DNA of 64,000 nt from contig CAVTWT010000025.1 in the NCBI GenBank assembly GCA_963738425.1, positions 124,001-188,000 of the forward strand, given 5' to 3'. A program made the translations under genes and the position numbers. Shown piece after piece: positions 34,757 to 43,542 of the stretch. The notes below the pieces were generated by a model. It did not search any database, had not been told where the DNA came from, and was given only the letters and a program-made list of their open reading frames with translations. Position 1 is the stretch's first letter. Each line of letters begins with the position of its first letter. The stretch comes from CADEEN01 sp963738425. GTDB taxonomy: Bacteria > Pseudomonadota > Gammaproteobacteria > Burkholderiales > Burkholderiaceae_C.

Positions 34757-36669
34757 GGCTTGTCCTTGTTGGGCAGGATCACGAACGGGTCCGACGCAGC
34801 ACCTTCGTACAGCGCCGTCACCAGCGCATCGCGCAGCGCGAGCACGGCGCGCTGGTTGATCGAGCCCTTGTCGGTGACCTCGCCCTTGTCGATCGACGGC
34901 GGCTCGGCCAGCACATGCAGTCGTGCGACACGATTCGCGCTGCCGGTGGAGTCGCGCCACAGGCGGTCGGCCAGGGTCTGGAAAAACGCGCGCACATCGG
35001 CGTGGTGCAGCACCTCGGGCAAGGGTGCGTTGGCCGGCAGGCCGGCGAGGCGGCGGCATTCATCGGCGCGTGGGAACAGCAGCGCGCCGACCTCGCCGCG
35101 GTTCAGGCCGGTGATCACCGCGTCCTGCACGCAGGGGTCGCCGGCCAGCACGATCTTGGCGCGCAGTGGGCCGACGCTGACGAAGGTGCCGGTCGAGAGC
35201 TTGAAGTCTTCGGCCGTGCGGCCGTCGAAGAGCAGGCCGCGCTGCGGGTCCGCGGCATCGATCCACTTCACGGCATCGCCAGTGCGGTAGAAGCCTTCGT
35301 CGTCGAAGGCCGCTGCGCTCTGCTCGGGCGCACGCCAGTAGCCTGGCATGACGTTGGGGCCGCGAAAGCGGATCTCCAACTTGCCGTCCACCGGCACCAG
35401 CTTGGCCTCGACGCCGGGCGCCGGCAGGCCGATGTGGCCCGAGGCGACCGCGGTGCCGACGGCAAAGGTGCACGACGGCGCGGTCTCGGTCATACCCAGG
35501 CCGGTGATGACGCGCACGCGCTCGCCGACCGCGGCTTCGGCATGCGCATGCAGCTTGTCCCACACAGGCTGGCTCATCGCCGCGCCGGCGAACATGATCG
35601 CCTTGCAGCGCTTCCACAGCGTGTCGCGCAGCAGCGCGTCGCTGTCCATCGCCGTGGCGATTTCCTCCAGGCCCTTGGGCACGTTGAAGTAGATCGTCGG
35701 CGAGATCTCGCGCAGGTTGCGCAGCGTCTCGGCCATGCCGGAGGGTGTGGGCTTGCCGTCGTCGATGTAGAGCGTGCCGCCGTTGTAGAGCGCGATGCCG
35801 ACGTTGTGGCTGCCGCCGAAGACATGGTTCCACGGCAGCCAGTCGATCAGCACCGGCGGTTCTTCGGCCAGGAAGCCCAGGCATTGGCGGATCATCTGCT
35901 GGTTGGCGCACATCATGCGGTGCGTCGTCATCACACCCTTCGGGTCCTTCGTGGAGCCGGAGGTGAAGAGCAGCTTGGCGATCGTCTCGGGGTCGACGGC
36001 GGCGTGGGCGGCGGCGAGCGTGGGCTTGGGTGTCGTGGCGAGCAGTCGATCGACATCCGACTCGCCGATGATCCGCGTCACGTCGCCGGGCACGGTGGCC
36101 TCGATCGCCTTGGCGTACGCCGCGTCGCTCGCGTAGACAGCGCCCGGCGTCACCTTGCCGAGGATGTAGCGCAGCTTGCCGTAGTCCTGCGAGACCAGCG
36201 AGTACGCGGTCGAGACCGGCACGTACGGCACGCCGGCCCACAGCGCGCCGAGGGCCAACGTCAGGTGTTCGAGGTCGTTGCCGGAGAGGATCGCCAGCGG
36301 GCGATCAACCGACAGGCCGAGCTCGAGCAGCGACTGACCCACCGCCTGCGCGCGCACCAGCATCTGGGCATAGCTGATGCGGCGCCAGTCGCCACCGCGA
36401 TCGCGGCGCGCCACGAAGGTGCGATCAGGCGCTGATTTCGCCCATTGTTCGAGCCGGTCGGTGAAGCGCAGCGGAAAGGGCAGCAGCGCTTCGGTCGAGC
36501 GCACGAGCGTGCTGCCGTCGGCGCGCGTCTCGACGATCGCCTCGACGCAGCCTCCAACCTGCGCGTCACGATATTTGACTGCGCCCACGCTCGACGAGTA
36601 CGTGTCGCTGCCCCCCGAGGGGGCGCCACCCGGCTTCGGGCGGCCGTGCGCCGGGTGGGTGCCGCTCAC
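34753..36669 (-). CDS. fcs: Feruloyl-CoA synthase-like acyl-CoA ligase
   Basis: Up to 638 residues. AMP-forming ligase: LLFTSGSTKDPKGVMTTHRM, GLGMTETAP, GYWRAPEQ, YRTGDAVKW and the C-terminal DKGEVTDKGSINQRA. MMCANQQMIRQCLGFL after the P-loop is typical of feruloyl-CoA synthases. It would activate ferulate, coumarate or a similar acid as CoA thioester. The first ~25 residues from ATG 36669 are encoded by a dispersed repeat; GTG at 36588 (VGAVKYRD) is a plausible true start. The ATG overlaps the stop of the hydratase gene as ATGA, which argues for the longer form. Confidence 0.82.
   Translation of the reverse strand: MSGTHPAHGRPKPGGAPSGGSDTYSSSVGAVKYRDAQVGGCVEAIVETRADGSTLVRSTEALLPFPLRFTDRLEQWAKSAPDRTFVARRDRGGDWRRISYAQMLVRAQAVGQSLLELGLSVDRPLAILSGNDLEHLTLALGALWAGVPYVPVSTAYSLVSQDYGKLRYILGKVTPGAVYASDAAYAKAIEATVPGDVTRIIGESDVDRLLATTPKPTLAAAHAAVDPETIAKLLFTSGSTKDPKGVMTTHRMMCANQQMIRQCLGFLAEEPPVLIDWLPWNHVFGGSHNVGIALYNGGTLYIDDGKPTPSGMAETLRNLREISPTIYFNVPKGLEEIATAMDSDALLRDTLWKRCKAIMFAGAAMSQPVWDKLHAHAEAAVGERVRVITGLGMTETAPSCTFAVGTAVASGHIGLPAPGVEAKLVPVDGKLEIRFRGPNVMPGYWRAPEQSAAAFDDEGFYRTGDAVKWIDAADPQRGLLFDGRTAEDFKLSTGTFVSVGPLRAKIVLAGDPCVQDAVITGLNRGEVGALLFPRADECRRLAGLPANAPLPEVLHHADVRAFFQTLADRLWRDSTGSANRVARLHVLAEPPSIDKGEVTDKGSINQRAVLALRDALVTALYEGAASDPFVILPNKDKP
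36600..36668 (+). repeat. Dispersed intergenic repeat, diverged copy 3
   Basis: Contains CCCCCCGAGGGGGCG and GGCTTCGGGCGGCCG in the order of the other copies, but the CTCACTTCGTTCG module is not recognisable. It lies inside the annotated 5' end of fcs, opposite in orientation to the genes, and would be translated into the first residues. Confidence 0.6.
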
Positions 36670-37478
36670 GATGCCTTCACCACTTTGCCCGCGCGCCCTT
36701 CGAGAAACGCACGCAGCCGGTCCTGCGCTTCAGGCGTGCTCTCGGCCACCGCCGCCATCAGCGATTCGGTGAACAGGCCTTCGCTTTGCGACTGGTCGGC
36801 GATGCGCGGCAGCGCGTGCATCACCGCAAAGTTCGACATCGGCGCGTTGGTCGCAATGCGCTCGGCCAGCGCCAACGCCTTGGCCAGCGACTGGCCTTCG
36901 GGCACGAGGTACTGCGACAGGCCGATCTGCTGGCCCTCCTGCGCGTCGAAGACGCGGCCGGTCATCATCAGGTCGGTCATGCGGGCGACGCCGATCAGGC
37001 GCGGGATGCGCGCCGCGCCGCCGCCGCCGACGAAGATGCCGCGCTGGCCCTCGGGCAGGCCGTAGTAGGTGCTGTCGTCGGCAACGCGGATGTGGCACGA
37101 GGCCGCCAGTTCCAGCCCGCCGCCGACCACCGCGCCATGCAGCGCCGCGACCACCGGCACGCTGCCGAACTGCAGCGCATCGAAAGCCGCATGCCACATG
37201 CGCGAATGCAGCACGCCGCTGTGGATGTCGCGCGCGACCAGTTCCGACAGATCGAGGCCAGCGCAGAAGTGACTGCCCTCGCCGCTGATCACGGCCGCGC
37301 GCACGCCCTCGGGCAGATTGATGAAGACGGTGTGCAACTGCTGGATCAACGGGTCCGACAGCGCGTTGCGCTTGGCCGGCCGGTTCAGGCGCACATGCAG
37401 CACCGGGCCGCCGACGCTGACCTGCAGCAGGTCGAGCGAGGCCAGTAGTCCGGTGACAGGGGTGAACGTGGTGGTCAT
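36666..37478 (-). CDS. Enoyl-CoA hydratase/isomerase (crotonase) family protein
   Basis: 270 residues. Crotonase fold: HVRLNRPAKRNAL at 29-41, GSHFCAGLDLSEL and GAVVGGGLELA forming the oxyanion hole, and YYGLPEGQRGIFVGGGGAAR carrying the catalytic Glu region. Next to fcs, it probably hydrates feruloyl-CoA or a related cinnamoyl-CoA; whether it also cleaves it (Ech type) is open. With the SDR, the set fits a CoA-dependent beta-oxidative route. First gene of the operon. Confidence 0.85.
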   Translation of the reverse strand: MTTTFTPVTGLLASLDLLQVSVGGPVLHVRLNRPAKRNALSDPLIQQLHTVFINLPEGVRAAVISGEGSHFCAGLDLSELVARDIHSGVLHSRMWHAAFDALQFGSVPVVAALHGAVVGGGLELAASCHIRVADDSTYYGLPEGQRGIFVGGGGAARIPRLIGVARMTDLMMTGRVFDAQEGQQIGLSQYLVPEGQSLAKALALAERIATNAPMSNFAVMHALPRIADQSQSEGLFTESLMAAVAESTPEAQDRLRAFLEGRAGKVVKAS

Positions 37479-37503
37479 GGGGTGGGGCGTTTCAGCGTCA
37501 ATA

Positions 37504-37522
37504 TAGTTTCGCTGGTTAACTA
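37504..37522 (-). promoter_or_regulatory. Candidate MarR operator ahead of the hydratase-fcs operon
   Basis: TAGTT (37504-37508) and AACTA (37518-37522) form an inverted repeat with a 9-bp spacer, about 25 bp upstream of the first gene. MarR proteins commonly bind short inverted repeats of this type near promoters. Assignment to the marR gene at 32211 is inference. Confidence 0.4.
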
Positions 37523-37721
37523 CATGGTCGGGGCAAACCCGCAGAGCGCCCAGCGCCAGCGCGCACGCAGCGTCTCGAAGATAGTTTTCGTCGGCAATCG
37601 ATCGAGGGGTTGGTTGTCGACGCGGCGGTACCTGGGCGCGGCGCGATGCGGGCTGCGTTGTAGCAGCGAAGCGCGACAGTCCTGGCGCGCGGCGGCTGTT
37701 GCCGCGACTCGTCTGCGAATG

Positions 37722-37809
37722 TGGCGGAGGCTGTGAGATTCGAACTCACGGACCCTTGCGGGTCGGCAGTTTTCAAGACTGCTGGGTTAAACCACTCCCC
37801 CAAGCCTCC
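37722..37809 (-). tRNA. tRNA-Ser (anticodon TGA), 3' CCA encoded
   Basis: Minus strand. The acceptor stem GGAGGCT pairs with AGCCTCC, the anticodon arm is GCAGT-CTTGAAA-ACTGC with anticodon TGA, the T arm contains GTGAG-TTCGAAT-CTCAC, and a long variable arm CCGACCCGCAAGGGTC identifies a class II serine tRNA. The 3' CCA is encoded at 37722-37724. Folded by eye; standard length 88. Confidence 0.92.
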
Positions 37810-37874
37810 TGGGTTTCACCAAGGGGCCGCACTTTAACGCGTGCGACACTGCGCGCCGAATTTTCCAGTAGCGC

Positions 37875-39072
37875 ATGAACACCACCGAGATCTTCCTGAT
37901 CGCGATGATCATCATCTTCGCGCTGCCGTATCTCATCTGGCGTCTCGGACGCACCGACTACTGGGCGCCGCTGGTGGTGGTGCAGATCATCACCGGCATC
38001 CTGCTTGGGCCGGGCGCGCTCGGCGCGGCGTTTCCTGAGTACTACACATTCGTCTTCAACCCGCAGGTCGTCACGGCGTTGAACGGTGTGGCCTGGTGGG
38101 CGGTGATGTTGTTCGTCTGGATTGCCGGCATCGAACTCGACTTGCGGCAGGCCTGGCAGCGCCGCGGCGAGACCGGCCTCACCGCCGGCCTGGCCCTCGG
38201 CGCGCCGCTGGCGCTCGGCTGCGCGGCCGCGCTGCTGCTGCCGGGCAGCGGATGGCGCGGGCCGCTCGGCGAGCACTGGCAGTTCCTGCTCGGCATCGGC
38301 ATGGCGTGTGCGGTGACGGCGCTTCCGATCCTGATTCTGCTGATGGAGAAGTTGTCCATCCTGCGCCAGCCGCTCGGCCAGCGCATCCTGCGCTACGCCA
38401 GCCTCGACGACATTGCGATCTGGGGCGTGTTGGCGCTGATCCTGCTCGACTGGCAGCGTGTCGGCCGCCAAGCCGCCTTCCTGGCGCTGTTCGCCGTCGC
38501 CGCCGCGGCGGCGCGCTGGGCGCTGCCGCGCCTGCCCGAGCGCGACCGCTGGTACATCGCGGTGGTGTGGCTCGCCGCCATTTCCTTCGGTGCCGATTGG
38601 TCCGGCCTGCACTTCATGGTCGGCGCCTTTCTCGCCGGCGCCGTGCTCGATGCCGACTGGTTCGATCAGCGCGAGATGGATCAGCTGCGCCACCATGTGC
38701 TGCTGGTGCTGATGCCGGTGTTCTTTCTTTCCACTGGCCTGCGCACCGCGTGGTCGGTCGGCGGCGCCTCGGTGTTCGTCGCCGCTGCGATCCTGCTCGT
38801 GGCGTCGGTGGCCGGCAAACTGGCGGGTGTCGGCGTGGCCGGCAAGATGCTCGGCTGGACGCGCCATGAAACCTGGGCCATCGGCTGGCTGCTGCAGACG
38901 AAGGCGCTTGATCATGATCATCTTCGCCAACGTGCTGCTCGACAAACAGATCATCAGCGCCGACACCTTCACCGCCCTGCTGATCATGGCCGTGGCCAGC
39001 ACGATGCTGACCGTGCCTGCGGTGACGCCGTTGCTGGCGAAGATGGGGCTGGCGCGCGATCTACAACGGTGA
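37875..39072 (+). CDS. Kef-type cation:proton antiporter (one frameshift near 38910)
   Basis: About 399 residues after joining two frames. Ten or more hydrophobic helices; begins MNTTEIFLIAMIIIFALPYL with GILLGPGALG, has AGIELDLRQ and CAVTALPILILLME, typical of the CPA2 family. The shift falls after GWLLQTKAL, where GCGCTTGATC probably stands for GCGCTGATC (one extra T); the other frame continues IMIIFANVLLDK to the end. The 1198 bases are one more than a multiple of three. Ion specificity unknown. The 3' end overlaps apaH tail to tail by 12 bp. Confidence 0.85.
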
Positions 39073-39885
39073 CAGTGCCGGCTCGCAGCGCACCTGCATC
39101 ACCTCACGCCGCCCGCCATCGACACGCACGGCGGTGAGCGCGCCGCCCCAGACGCAGCCGGTGTCGATGCCGAGCAGGTCAGGGCGGTTGACCAGGCCGA
39201 GCGTGGACCAGTGGCCGAAGGCGATGGCGCTGTCCGCGCTTGCGCGCCGCGGCGCGTCGAACCAGGGTACGAGGCCGGGCGGTGCGGCGTCCGCACCTTC
39301 CTTGAGCTTGAAGTCCAGCGCACCATCGGCAGCGTGCACGAAGCGGATGCGCGTCAGCACGTTGATGACGTGCCTCCATCGGTCGGCGCCTTGCAGCGCC
39401 TCGCTCCAGCGCGCTGGCTGATTGCCGTACATCTGTGGCAGGAATGCCGCCAGGTCCGGGCCACGCAACAGTGCTTCCACCTCGGCGGCCAGCGCGAGCG
39501 TCTGAAATGCCGTCCAGGCCGGGTTGACGCCGGCATGCACGCACAACCATCCGTGGCGCTCGAGAGCCAGAGGTCGCGCGCGCACCCACTCGAGCCAGGC
39601 GTCGCGTTCGGGTGAATCGAGGATTTCATTCAAAGTGTCGCTGCGATGTGCAGGCCGCACGCCATGCGCCACTGCGAGCAAGTGCAGATCGTGGTTGCCG
39701 AGCAAGGCGTCGGCTGAAGCACCGAGTCCGCGCACACGGCGCAGCACGGCCAGCGATTGCGGCCCGCGGTTGACCAGATCGCCGAGCACGGTGAGGCTGT
39801 CGCGCGACGGCGAGAAACCGATCTCGGCGAGCAACCGGTCGAAGGCATCGCAGCAGCCTTGCAGGTCGCCGATCAGGTAGTGCAT
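39061..39885 (-). CDS. apaH: Symmetrical bis(5'-nucleosyl)-tetraphosphatase ApaH
   Basis: 274 residues. Metallophosphoesterase motifs GDLQGC, GDLVNRGP and LLGNHDLHL give the metal ligands; MYGNQPARW and AFGHWSTLG are conserved in ApaH. It splits Ap4A into two ADP, and in some bacteria removes Np4 caps from RNA. No signal peptide. Divergent from the CorC-like gene, 47 bp between starts. Confidence 0.94.
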   Translation of the reverse strand: MHYLIGDLQGCCDAFDRLLAEIGFSPSRDSLTVLGDLVNRGPQSLAVLRRVRGLGASADALLGNHDLHLLAVAHGVRPAHRSDTLNEILDSPERDAWLEWVRARPLALERHGWLCVHAGVNPAWTAFQTLALAAEVEALLRGPDLAAFLPQMYGNQPARWSEALQGADRWRHVINVLTRIRFVHAADGALDFKLKEGADAAPPGLVPWFDAPRRASADSAIAFGHWSTLGLVNRPDLLGIDTGCVWGGALTAVRVDGGRREVMQVRCEPALSPL

Positions 39886-39932
39886 GGCTTGATTCTGCTA
39901 CGCTGATCAGCCTTTCACCCTCGCCTTTGGGC

Positions 39933-41231
39933 ATGGACGTTGCGCTTCTCGTTTTTCTGATCCTGCTCAACGGTGTCTTCGCGATGTCGGAGATGGGGCT
40001 CACCGCCAGCCGCAAGGCGCGGCTGCAGGTCATGGTCGAAGCCGGCGAGCGCGGCGCGCAAACGGCGATCGAGCTGCACGACAAGCCGACCAAATTCTTG
40101 TCCACGGTGCAGATCGGCATCACGTCGATCGGCGTCTTGAACGGCATCGTCGGCGAGGCCGCGTTCTCGCAGCCGCTGGCGGCCTGGCTGATGCAAACCT
40201 TTCCGGCGCTGCCGGTCAAAGGCGCAGCGCTGTCCGCCACCGGGCTGGTCGTGGTGATCATCACCTTCCTCACCATCATCTTCGGCGAACTCGTGCCCAA
40301 GCGCGTCGGCCAGCTCTACCCGGAAACGGTGGCGCGTCTGGTCGCCACGCCGATGAACTGGCTGTCCACTGCGACGCGGCCGTTCGTGGCCCTGCTGTCG
40401 ATGTGCACCGAAGCGATGCTGCGCGTGCTCGGCATTCGCGGCGACACCACCCGCAGCGTTACCGAAGAAGAGATCGCGGCCAGCCTGGAGGAGGGCGTCG
40501 ATGCCGGCGTCATCGAGCAACAGGAACACACCATGGTGCGCAATGTGTTCCGCCTCGACGAGCGGCAGGTGGGCTCGATGATGATTCCGCGCGCCGAGAT
40601 CACCTGGCTCGATGCGTCCGTGCCCCTGGCCGAAACGCTGGCGCTCATGGCCGAGCACCAGCGCACGCGCTACCCGGTGTGCCGCGGTGACCTGACCGAC
40701 GTCGTCGGCGTGCTCGCGGCGCAGTCGCTGCTGCCAGCGTTGTCGCGCGGCGAAACGCCGTCAATTGCGGACCTGGTGACCGCCCCGGTCTTCGTGCCCG
40801 AGACGCTGACCGGCATGGAGCTGCTCGAACACTTTCGCGGATCCGACGCCGAACTCGTCTTCGTCGTCGACGAGTACGGCGAGGTGCAGGGCGTGATCAC
40901 CGTGCGCGACGTGCTCGAGGCCATCACCGGCGAGTTCAACGCGCCGGCCGATGGCGACGCCTGGGCCGTCGAGCGCGGCGACGGCAGCTGGCTGCTCGAC
41001 GGCCTGATCCCCGTGCCCGAGATGAAGGACCGCCTCGACCTGAAGGCGCTGCCGGAAGAAGACCGGGGCCGCTACAACACGCTGGCCGGCATGATCATGC
41101 TGTTGCTCGGCCGCCTGCCCAACACCACCGACAGCGTCGAGTGGGACGGCTGGCGATTCGAAGTCGTCGACATGGACGGCAAGCGCATCGACAAGGTGCT
41201 CGTCGCCCGCCTCGTTGAACCCGCAGCCTGA
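39933..41231 (+). CDS. CNNM/CorC-like (HlyC/CorC, DUF21-CBS) membrane protein
   Basis: 432 residues from ATG 39933; a TTG at 39927 is also in frame. The N-terminal DUF21 domain has about four helices (VALLVFLILLNGVFAMSEMG, TIIFGELVPKRVG). Two CBS domains follow (TMVRNVFRLDERQVGSMMIP, VVDEYGEVQGVITVRDVLEA). The C-terminal CorC_HlyC domain ends VEWDGWRFEVVDMDGKRID. These proteins are linked to Mg2+/Co2+ efflux; older records call them hemolysins. Intact. Confidence 0.9.
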   Translation: MDVALLVFLILLNGVFAMSEMGLTASRKARLQVMVEAGERGAQTAIELHDKPTKFLSTVQIGITSIGVLNGIVGEAAFSQPLAAWLMQTFPALPVKGAALSATGLVVVIITFLTIIFGELVPKRVGQLYPETVARLVATPMNWLSTATRPFVALLSMCTEAMLRVLGIRGDTTRSVTEEEIAASLEEGVDAGVIEQQEHTMVRNVFRLDERQVGSMMIPRAEITWLDASVPLAETLALMAEHQRTRYPVCRGDLTDVVGVLAAQSLLPALSRGETPSIADLVTAPVFVPETLTGMELLEHFRGSDAELVFVVDEYGEVQGVITVRDVLEAITGEFNAPADGDAWAVERGDGSWLLDGLIPVPEMKDRLDLKALPEEDRGRYNTLAGMIMLLLGRLPNTTDSVEWDGWRFEVVDMDGKRIDKVLVARLVEPAA

Positions 41232-41241
41232 AAGCCGTTCC

Positions 41242-41992
41242 ATGATTGACCCTGTTCTCTTTTCCACGCCCGTCGCGTTGGACCGCGTCCAGCATCGCGC
41301 CCAGCGTCTGCACACACCCACGGTGCGCTTCGACCGTACCGCCGGCATGAACTCGCTGTTCGTCGCCGCGGTGGAATTCATCGACGCTGCGCGCGACTAC
41401 CCGATCGTCTTCATCGAAGCCGGCAAGGGAGACGATGGCCAGCGCGAGGTGGCGCCCGTGGCCGTGCTTGGCCTGACCCAAGGCGAGAACCTGATGCTGA
41501 ACGACGACGGCTCCTGGGCCGCGCGTTATGTGCCGGCACTGCTGCGCGGCTACCCGCTCGGCCTGGCGCGCACCGATGCACAGAACTTCGTCGTCGTCAT
41601 CGATGGCAAGGCCGAGGCGCTGTCCACCACCGTCGGTGAACGCGCTGTTCAACGACCAGGGCGAGCCGACGCCGATGCTGGAGGAGCGGCGCAAGTTTCT
41701 GGAGCAACTGGAAAACGAAGCGCAGCGCACGCGCCTTCTCGGCCGCAGCCTGCTCGAATTCGATCTGCTGCAGCCGATGCGTTTCGACGCCACGCTGCCC
41801 GACGGCAAGCAGCTCAGCGTCGATGGCTTTCTCACCGTCGATGAAAAGAAGTTCAACGAGCTGCCCGGCGACAAGCTGTCGCAATTGCACAAGAGCGGCA
41901 TCCTGGCGCTGATCCACGCGCACCAGTTCTCGCTCGGCCTGATGCGTTCCTTGGTAGAGCGGCGCGTGGCGCGCTCGCCGAAGACGGCCTGA
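41242..41992 (+). CDS. SapC family protein (one frameshift near 41640)
   Basis: About 250 residues after joining two frames. The first frame (MIDPVLFSTPVALDRVQ to DGKAEALSTTVG) and the second (ALFNDQGEPTPMLEERRKFL to the stop) give the SapC pattern of YPIVFIE, LTQGENLML, YVPALLRGYPLGL and LHKSGILALIHAHQFSLG. The 751 bases are one more than a multiple of three. SapC-like proteins are related to a Campylobacter S-layer protein gene region, but the role here is unknown. It follows the CorC gene by 10 bp. Confidence 0.8.
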
Positions 41993-42094
41993 GCCTTGCC
42001 GGGCGGTGCGGGTCTCCCCGTGCCGCTCAGGGTGATTGGCGCGGCTGCGTCGCGGGAGTAGAGTCCAAGCAGCCGAAACGCTGCGGAGGCCATC

Positions 42095-42364
42095 ATGCGA
42101 GTTGCTTCTCTTGTTTTTCTTGTCATCGCGTCGGCGCTGGCGTTGCCCGCTGCCCACGCTCAAAGCGCTGAAAAGGCAAAGCCAGCCGCCGAAGCCAACG
42201 TCAGGCCTTCAACCGCGGCCAAGCCAGCGGCGCAGACCAAGTCACCGGCCGCGGAAGCCGGCAAGGCGAAAGCCGAAGGCGTTTCGACGAAGCGCTCGAT
42301 ACCTGCGGACATGAAGAAGAGCACCGACGACTGCCATCACAAAGGCAGCGCCAGCGACGCTTGA
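42095..42364 (+). CDS. Small exported Ala/Lys/Pro-rich protein
   Basis: 89 residues. Signal peptide (MRVASLVFLVIASALALPAA, then HAQ), followed by a low-complexity stretch of Ala, Lys, Pro and Glu and a C-terminal DDCHHKGSASDA with one cysteine and two histidines. No domain is recognised. Only codon bias and the signal peptide support it as a gene. Confidence 0.5.
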   Translation: MRVASLVFLVIASALALPAAHAQSAEKAKPAAEANVRPSTAAKPAAQTKSPAAEAGKAKAEGVSTKRSIPADMKKSTDDCHHKGSASDA

Positions 42365-42385
42365 TCGGCCGAACGCCTGCGGCGT

Positions 42386-43477
42386 TCAGCGTTCCAGCCG
42401 CCAGATCTGCCCGTCCGGGCTGTCGGTGAGCACGTAGAGCCAGCCGTCTGGCCCCTGGCGCACGTCGCGGATGCGCGCATTGCGCTCGGTCAGCAACTGC
42501 TCCTCCTTCGCGACCTTGCGGCCGTCGAGTTCCAGGCGCACGAGGTGCGAGCCGCGCAGCGCCCCGACGAAGAGGTTCCCCTTCCAGTCCGGGTAACGGT
42601 CGCTGGTCAGAAACGCCATGCCGGACGGCGCGATCGACGGCACCCAATAGCGCAGCGGCGGCGCGACATCGGCGCGTTCGGTGCCGTCGCCGATCTTGGT
42701 GCCAATGCCGTAGTTGCGGCCGTAGGTGATGACCGGCCAGCCGTGGTTGGCGCCGGCCGTGGGCACGTTCAGTTCATCGCCGCCTTGTGGCCCATGTTCC
42801 ACCGTCCACAACTCGCCGCTGGTCGGGTGCAGCGCAGCGCCCTGGATGTTGCGGTGGCCGTAGCTCCAGATCTCGGCTCTGGCGCCGGTGCGTTGTGCAA
42901 ACGGGTTGTCGACCGGCACCTTGCCGTCGGCCTCGATTCGCACGACCTTGCCCATGTGGTTGTCGAGCGTTTGCGCGTCGTCCTTGCGGGTGAAGCGGTC
43001 GCCCAGGCCGACGAACAGTTTGCCGTCGCGCGACCACACCAGGCGCGAGCCGAAGTGGTTGTTGCCGCCGCTGATCTTGGGCGCCTGGCGAAAGATCACT
43101 TGCACGTTGGCCAGCGCGTTGCCGTCGAGCTTGCCTCGCGCCACAGCGGTCCCCGCGCCGCCATCACCACCTTCACTGAAGCTCCAGTAGACAAGCTGGT
43201 TCTGCGCAAACTGCGGATGCAGCACGACGTCGAGCAGGCCTCCCTGGCCCGCGGCCACCACCGGCGGCAGACCCGCCAATGGCTCGTTCAGCTTCCCGTT
43301 GCGCTCGACGATGCGCATGCGCCCTGGCCGTTCGGTGACGAGCAGGCGGCCGTCGGGCAGGAAGGCCAGGCCCCAGGGATGGTCGAGGCCTTTGGCGACG
43401 ACGACGGGCTTGAGTGACTGCGCCGCAGCACCGGCGGTGAGAACCGCCGCCGCGAGAAACAGCAGGAGAGATCGCAA
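42386..43477 (-). CDS. PQQ-dependent sugar dehydrogenase-like protein (Gdh/YliI family)
   Basis: 363 residues. Signal peptide (LLLFLAAAVLTAGAAAQS), then the soluble PQQ glucose/sorbosone dehydrogenase-like beta-propeller: GLDHPWGLAFLPDGRLLVTE with RPGRMRIVE; GQGGLLDVVLHPQFAQN; GDRFTRKDDAQTLDNHMGKV; GHRNIQGAALHP; EHGPQGGDELN. The family oxidises sugars or aldehydes in the periplasm; the true substrate is unknown. Intact, whereas the adjacent paralogue is broken. Confidence 0.9.
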   Translation of the reverse strand: MRSLLLFLAAAVLTAGAAAQSLKPVVVAKGLDHPWGLAFLPDGRLLVTERPGRMRIVERNGKLNEPLAGLPPVVAAGQGGLLDVVLHPQFAQNQLVYWSFSEGGDGGAGTAVARGKLDGNALANVQVIFRQAPKISGGNNHFGSRLVWSRDGKLFVGLGDRFTRKDDAQTLDNHMGKVVRIEADGKVPVDNPFAQRTGARAEIWSYGHRNIQGAALHPTSGELWTVEHGPQGGDELNVPTAGANHGWPVITYGRNYGIGTKIGDGTERADVAPPLRYWVPSIAPSGMAFLTSDRYPDWKGNLFVGALRGSHLVRLELDGRKVAKEEQLLTERNARIRDVRQGPDGWLYVLTDSPDGQIWRLER

Positions 43478-43542
43478 GATGGTTCCACCTCGTTGGGGAT
43501 CGAGGCGGCCATGGTGCCGCAGCGCGAAAGCCCCTACGGCGT

